NCBI RefSeq assembly: GCF_900091475.1
Contig: NZ_FMIB01000002.1
Coordinates: forward strand, 3,596,001 to 3,660,000
Direction of reading: 5' to 3'
Length of the DNA: 64,000 nucleotides
Source of the DNA: Micromonospora chersina
Lineage (GTDB): Bacteria > Actinomycetota > Actinomycetes > Mycobacteriales > Micromonosporaceae
Below, piece by piece: positions 60,460 to 64,000 of the stretch; within the stretch, counting starts at the first letter, position 1, and each line of letters opens with the position of its first letter. Position numbers and translations under genes: made by a program. The notes under the pieces were generated by a model. The model did not search any database, was not told where the DNA came from, and saw nothing but the letters and a program-made list of their open reading frames with translations.

Positions 60460-60493
60460 CCAACGGGAAGTAAGCCGCCGGTGTTCCCGTTGG
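60460..60493. promoter_or_regulatory. inverted repeat between HxlR and NmrA genes
   Basis: CCAACGGGAA (60460-60469) and TTCCCGTTGG (60484-60493) are perfect 10-nt arms around 14 nt. They lie 48 nt from the HxlR start and 41 nt from the NmrA-like start, so an HxlR operator is likely. Confidence 0.6.
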
Positions 60494-60533
60494 CGTGGGA
60501 AGAAGTTGTTGTCGCCACCAACAGGGAGTGCTC

Positions 60534-61379
60534 ATGTCCATCGTCGTCACCGGCGCCACCGGTCACCTCGGTCGCCTCATCGTCGAAGCGCTGCTCGACC
60601 GGGGCGTGCCCGCCGGCCAGATCGTGGCGCTCGGCCGCGACGTCGACCGGCTCGCCGGCCTCGCCGAGCGGGGAGTGGTCACCCAGCGGGCCGACTACGA
60701 CGACCCCGGGTCGCTCCAGGCGGCCTTCGCGGGCGCCGAGAAGCTGATGTTCGTCTCCGGCAGCGAGGTCGGCAAGCGGCTGGTGCAGCACGGCAACGTG
60801 GTCACCGCCGCGAAGGAGGCCGGCGTCCGCCTGGTCGTCTACACCAGCATCGCGAACGCCGACACCTCCAGCCTGGTCCTCGCCGCCGAGCACAAGGCGA
60901 CCGAGCAGCTGATCCGCGACTCCGGCCTGCCGTACGTGTTCCTGCGCAACAGCTGGTACCTGGAGAACTACACCGGCCAGCTCCCCACGTACCTCCAGCA
61001 CGGGGTGGCGGGCGCGGCGGGTGACGGGCGGGTCAGCGCCGCCACCCGCGCGGACTACGCCGCGGCCGCCGCCGAGGTGCTCACCGCCGAGGGCCAGGCC
61101 GGAAAGGTGTACGAGCTGGGCGGCGCGCCCTTCACCCTCACCGAACTGGCCGCCGAGATCTCCCGGCAGACCGGCGGCACGGTCAGCTACCTCGACCTGC
61201 CCGTGGACAAGTACACCGAGCTGCTGGTCGCGGCCGGCCTGCCCGAGGGGTACGCGGCCGTGCTCGCCGACGGCGACCGGGGCCTCGCCCAGGGCGAGCT
61301 GGAGGTCGGCGACGACCTGGCCAGGCTGCTCGGCCGCACGCCGACCACGCTCGCAGAGGCGATCCGCGCCGCCCTCTGA
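60534..61379 (+). CDS. NmrA/QorB-like NAD(P)H-binding oxidoreductase
   Basis: 281 residues. VTGATGHLGRLIVEALLDRG is the NAD(P) site, and YTSIANADTSSLVLAAEHKATEQLIRDSGLPYVFLRN follows (in pieces). VSAATRADYAAAAAEVLTA and YELGGAPFTLTELAAEI complete the atypical SDR pattern. The QorB type reduces quinones. It is probably controlled by the divergent HxlR. Confidence 0.85.
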   Translation: MSIVVTGATGHLGRLIVEALLDRGVPAGQIVALGRDVDRLAGLAERGVVTQRADYDDPGSLQAAFAGAEKLMFVSGSEVGKRLVQHGNVVTAAKEAGVRLVVYTSIANADTSSLVLAAEHKATEQLIRDSGLPYVFLRNSWYLENYTGQLPTYLQHGVAGAAGDGRVSAATRADYAAAAAEVLTAEGQAGKVYELGGAPFTLTELAAEISRQTGGTVSYLDLPVDKYTELLVAAGLPEGYAAVLADGDRGLAQGELEVGDDLARLLGRTPTTLAEAIRAAL

Positions 61380-61387
61380 CGCCCGGC

Positions 61388-61424
61388 CCTGACCGCCGTC
61401 CGACTCTCCGGGGCGGCGGTCAGG
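61388..61424. terminator. 11-bp hairpin between convergent genes
   Basis: CCTGACCGCCG and CGGCGGTCAGG form 11 bp with a 15-nt loop. The stop of the HAD gene (61420-61422, minus strand) lies in the right arm. Confidence 0.65.
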
Positions 61425-62196
61425 CCGGCTCGGCCCGCAGCTTCACCAGGTCGTCGACGAGAGCCTCCACGTAGTCGGCCGTCTCCTCCCAGCGGGTGAC
61501 CGCCACGCAGCGGATGCCCATGTCCTTCACCGGGTAGTCGTTGCCGCCCTCGTCCAGCCGGTCACCGACGAAGAGCACGTTGTCGGTCTTCAGGTCCAGG
61601 CACTCCAGCAGCTTCCGCATGCCGTACGCCTTGTCCACGCCCTTGCGGGTGACGTCGATGGAGGTCGAGCCGCCACCGCGGACCTCCAGGTCGGGCAGCT
61701 TCGCGGCGACCGCATCGCGGAGCCGCTTCTTCTTGCTGCCGTCCGGGTCCCAGCCGTACTTCTCGGCCGGCGGGGCGGACTGGCCCAGCGCCGAGAAGGT
61801 GATCTGGCTGCCCCGGTCCTCGATGATGTCGCCCCAGGTCTTCGGCTCCCACAGGTCGAGGGCCTGCGCCGACTCGGTGAGCGCCGCGACGACCCGGGCC
61901 TTGTCGGCCTCGCTCAGGTCCTCGGCGTAGACCTGCCGCCAGTCGCCGTCGGACCAGCGGTAGTAGCGGGTGCCGCAGGTCGGCATCAGGTGCAGGCGGC
62001 CGCGCTGCTCCTCGGTCAGGTCCAGGTGGGCCAGCACCTGCATCTCGAACTGCTCGAAGCGGCCACCGGAGATGATCAGCACGTCCACCTCGGTGAGCAG
62101 GTGGCCGAGGAGTTCCGCCATCCGACGATCGATCTGGGACTTGGAAACCGCCAGGGTGTCGTCCAGGTCGAACGCCACCACTCGAAGATCGTTCAC
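61420..62196 (-). CDS. HAD-superfamily phosphatase, HAD-IIB type
   Basis: 258 residues. VVAFDLDDTLAVSKSQI (Asp10, Asp12) is motif I, IISGGRFEQFEMQVLAHL is motif II, DKAYGMRKLLECL has motif III, and LFVGDRLDEGGNDYPVKDMGI is motif IV. The cap with GTRYYRW resembles phosphomannomutase/sucrose-phosphatase proteins. Substrate unknown. GTG 62196 is used, as an upstream in-frame stretch to 62412 looks non-coding. Confidence 0.78.
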   Translation of the reverse strand: MNDLRVVAFDLDDTLAVSKSQIDRRMAELLGHLLTEVDVLIISGGRFEQFEMQVLAHLDLTEEQRGRLHLMPTCGTRYYRWSDGDWRQVYAEDLSEADKARVVAALTESAQALDLWEPKTWGDIIEDRGSQITFSALGQSAPPAEKYGWDPDGSKKKRLRDAVAAKLPDLEVRGGGSTSIDVTRKGVDKAYGMRKLLECLDLKTDNVLFVGDRLDEGGNDYPVKDMGIRCVAVTRWEETADYVEALVDDLVKLRAEPA

Positions 62197-62410
62197 GAAG
62201 TACCACCATGTCGTCGCGGGCAGGCCAGGACTAGCAGGGTACCGACGAAGACCATCCGGCACCCGCGAGCCCCGATCGTCACCCCACGCGGCACCCCGAT
62301 CGCAGGCTATCGCCTTCTTTCCCGCCGGCCTTCCGGAACGGCCGCCGAAGAGCCGCCGGCCGGCGGAAACCCGTTGGACAGCGCCGGGATCGACGACGAT
62401 CGTGGGCGCC

Positions 62411-63148
62411 ATGCGTCAGGAGGAGATCTGGGACGCCGAGACGGCCCAGCGCTACGACACACCGGGCAGCGGGATGTTCGCGCCGGAGGTCCTCGGGCCC
62501 ACCGTGGACCGCCTCGCCGCCCTCGCCGGCGACGGCCGCGCGCTCGAGTTCGCCGTCGGCACCGGCCGGGTGGCCGTGCCGCTCGCGGAACGCGGCGTGC
62601 CGGTGACCGGGATCGAGCTGTCCGCACCGATGGTCGAGCAGCTCCGGACGAAGGTCGACGAGGCGACCATCCCCGTGGTCGTCGGCGACATGGCCACCGC
62701 CACGGCGCCCGGCGAATACACGCTGGTCTACCTGGTCTACAACACCATCTCCAACCTGCTCGACCAGGCCGAACAGGTCGCCTGCTTCCGCAACGCGGCC
62801 CGCCACCTGCGGCCGGGCGGGCGGTTCGTGATCGAGCTGTGGGTGCCCGAGCTGCGCAAACTGCCTCCCGGGCAGGAGGCCGTGGTGTGGTGCGCCGAGC
62901 CCGGCTACATCGGCCTGGACACGTACGACGTGCTGCGCCAGCAGGTCGTGTCCCACCACTTCCGGTTCGGCGAGGGCCGCGAGGCGCGGCTGGGCCGCAG
63001 CCCGCACCGCTACATCTGGCCGGCCGAGCTGGACCTCATGGGCCAGCTCGCCGGATTCGAACTGGAGGCTAGGCACGCGGACTGGTCCGGGGCGGAGTTC
63101 ACGGCCGAGTCCCGTTCCCACGTCTCCGTCTACCGCCTGCCCGGCTGA
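62411..63148 (+). CDS. class I SAM-dependent methyltransferase
   Basis: 245 residues. RALEFAVGTGRVAVPLAERGVPVTGIELS is the SAM site, VVVGDMATATAPGEYTLVYLVYNTISNL is motif II-III, and FRNAARHLRPGGRFVIELW follows. The substrate is unknown. ATG 62411. Its last 50 nt overlap the SRPBCC gene on the other strand. Confidence 0.8.
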   Translation: MRQEEIWDAETAQRYDTPGSGMFAPEVLGPTVDRLAALAGDGRALEFAVGTGRVAVPLAERGVPVTGIELSAPMVEQLRTKVDEATIPVVVGDMATATAPGEYTLVYLVYNTISNLLDQAEQVACFRNAARHLRPGGRFVIELWVPELRKLPPGQEAVVWCAEPGYIGLDTYDVLRQQVVSHHFRFGEGREARLGRSPHRYIWPAELDLMGQLAGFELEARHADWSGAEFTAESRSHVSVYRLPG

Positions 63149-63599
63149 CCAACGCCTCGGCCAGGAAGACGTTCCGGCGGGCGATCAGCCGGCGCAGGTA
63201 CGGCCGCAGGACGACGCGGGCGACCAGGGCGCCGGCCGGTCCCATCGGGGCGCCGAACTCGATGCGGTCGCGCATGATCGTGACCGACGGGTCGGCGGGG
63301 TCGGGCGCGAAGAGGTGCTCGTGGCGCCAGCGCGCGAACGGGCCGCTGGTCTGCTCGTCCACGAACCGGTGCGGCCGCTGGTGGTCGGTGATCCGCACGG
63401 TCATGCGCCACGGCAGGCCGAAGTGCCGCGCCTGCCAGGTGACGACGTCGCCGGCCGAGAGGCGGCCGGTCGTGACGCCTCCGGTCGCGCGCTCGCCGCT
63501 GGCGCCCATCGACGTGGTGTGCAGGTCGACGTCCAGACAGGCGTCGAAGACGGCCTCGGGGGTGGCACTGACCCTCGTGGTCAGGTCGATACGCGGCAC
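63099..63599 (-). CDS. SRPBCC-family protein
   Basis: 166 residues. LTTRVSATPEAVFDACLDVDLHTTSM starts the fold, VTWQARHFGLPWRMTVRITDHQRPHRFVDEQ follows, and HEHLFAPDPADPSVTIMRDRIEF is the rear strand. It resembles cell-division-inhibitor-like SRPBCC proteins. GTG 63599. Its 3' end overlaps the methyltransferase by 50 nt, antisense. Confidence 0.75.
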   Translation of the reverse strand: MPRIDLTTRVSATPEAVFDACLDVDLHTTSMGASGERATGGVTTGRLSAGDVVTWQARHFGLPWRMTVRITDHQRPHRFVDEQTSGPFARWRHEHLFAPDPADPSVTIMRDRIEFGAPMGPAGALVARVVLRPYLRRLIARRNVFLAEALVSRAGGRRRRGNGTRP

Positions 63600-63614
63600 G
63601 CGGCCACCCTAAGC

Positions 63615-63663
63615 GCCCACGCGCCGCGCGCCCGCCCCCCTGGTCGAGGACGGGCGCGTGGGC
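63615..63663 (-). terminator. long-loop inverted repeat after the ArsI-like gene
   Basis: GCCCACGCGCC and GGCGCGTGGGC form 11 bp with a 27-nt loop. It lies between the ArsI/CadI-like stop (63672) and the SRPBCC start. The long loop makes it a weak call. Confidence 0.4.
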
Positions 63664-63671
63664 CTCGCGTG

Positions 63672-64000
63672 TCAGCAGCAGCTTCCGGCGGCTCCGGCCG
63701 CGGCGGGCTCCTTGTCGGCGGCCGGGGTGCAGCAGGCACTCTCGGTCGCCTTCTCGAGCTGCCCGGAGTCGGCCTTGACGGTGTAGACCTCCCACGGCTC
63801 GTTGCCGGGGCCGCGCACCCACACCTTGTCCTGGAGGGCGTAACAGCACTCGGTGTCGTTCTCCTCCAGCGTGATCAGGCCGGAGTCGGTGAGGCGCCTG
63901 GTCGCGGCGTTGACCTCGTCGGTGCTGAACACCTCGACGCCGAGGTGGTCCATGACCGTGGGCTGGTCGGCCTCACCTTCGAGGAGGACGAGCTTCAGCG
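63672..64000 (-). CDS. ArsI/CadI-like VOC-fold metalloenzyme, 5' end cut
   Basis: The frame is open to the window edge, so the start is missing. LKLVLLEGE, MDHLGVEVFSTDEVNAATRRL, then ENDTECCYALQDKVWVRGPGNEPWEVYTV match ArsI C-As lyase and the cadmium-induced CadI protein. The Cys-Cys pair of ECCYA is the metal/arsenic site. A Cys-rich tail (ACCTP, GSCC) follows. In ArsI families an ArsR gene is usually next, which would lie outside the window. Confidence 0.85.
   Translation of the reverse strand, partial: LKLVLLEGEADQPTVMDHLGVEVFSTDEVNAATRRLTDSGLITLEENDTECCYALQDKVWVRGPGNEPWEVYTVKADSGQLEKATESACCTPAADKEPAAAGAAGSCC

Overview
The window is very GC-rich (well above 70 % by eye, with a strong G/C bias at third codon positions) and reads as ordinary chromosome of a Gram-positive actinomycete. 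Gene content and repeats point to Micromonosporaceae, most likely Micromonospora or a close relative. Clues are a 2-oxoacid:ferredoxin oxidoreductase pair, FolP2 and DUF3117 proteins, a short MSERSERII-type repeat ORF, and many genes with TANNNT boxes 4-9 nt before an ATG/GTG start. No rRNA, tRNA, CRISPR array, transposase or prophage was found. The first and last genes are cut by the window edges.

Layout. 0-12 kb: end of a SAF-domain gene, small membrane and proline-rich proteins, a Fur regulator, DUF2236, a RecB-type nuclease, MarC, a PHP phosphoesterase, an ECF sigma factor coupled to a membrane-anchored propeller protein, a PH-domain membrane protein, a SpoU RNA methylase and a lipoprotein. 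12-26 kb: a MaoC dehydratase, an acyl-CoA dehydrogenase and a HpcH/HpaI lyase that together look like scattered parts of the ethylmalonyl-CoA pathway. Among them lie thioredoxin, an HTTM/DUF393 pair, and a radical SAM protein interrupted by an intein exactly at its third cluster cysteine and preceded by a near-perfect SOS box. 26-33 kb: SDR, GNAT, a P-loop protein, an APC permease, an EamA transporter, a HAD protein and PhzF. 33.6-46.7 kb: a block with the gene content I recall from M. tuberculosis Rv1207-Rv1232c (MgtE-N/CBS, DUF1003, Mrp, TatB, HtrA, O-methyltransferase, DUF3117, Tag, DivIVA-like, FolP2). The sigE-rseA pair that normally sits beside htrA is absent, and leucyl aminopeptidase and PaaX/enoyl-CoA hydratase are present. 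46.7-52 kb: an orphan nuoA, a cell-surface stalk protein and korAB. 52-64 kb: AzoR/MarR, a potassium-channel-like protein, a secreted HAF-repeat protein, an XRE regulator beside ClpP, a secreted protease, a Tat-exported beta-helix protein, HxlR/NmrA, a HAD phosphatase, a methyltransferase and a truncated ArsI/CadI-like gene.

How genes work together. Several divergent regulator-target pairs are visible (TetR/20615 gene, MarR/AzoR, HxlR/NmrA), with inverted repeats in two of the three gaps. Convergent pairs often share compact hairpins that contain both stop codons. Three genes (11663-12154, korA, the channel) are preceded by a short ORF that ends in a 4-nt NTGA overlap with the main start; in two of them the short ORF itself looks leaderless. 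I saw no convincing undescribed defence or biosynthetic system. The most interesting signals are the intein in an iron-sulfur site with its SOS box, the leader ORFs, the dyad shared by two acyl-CoA genes, and the orphan nuoA beside korAB.
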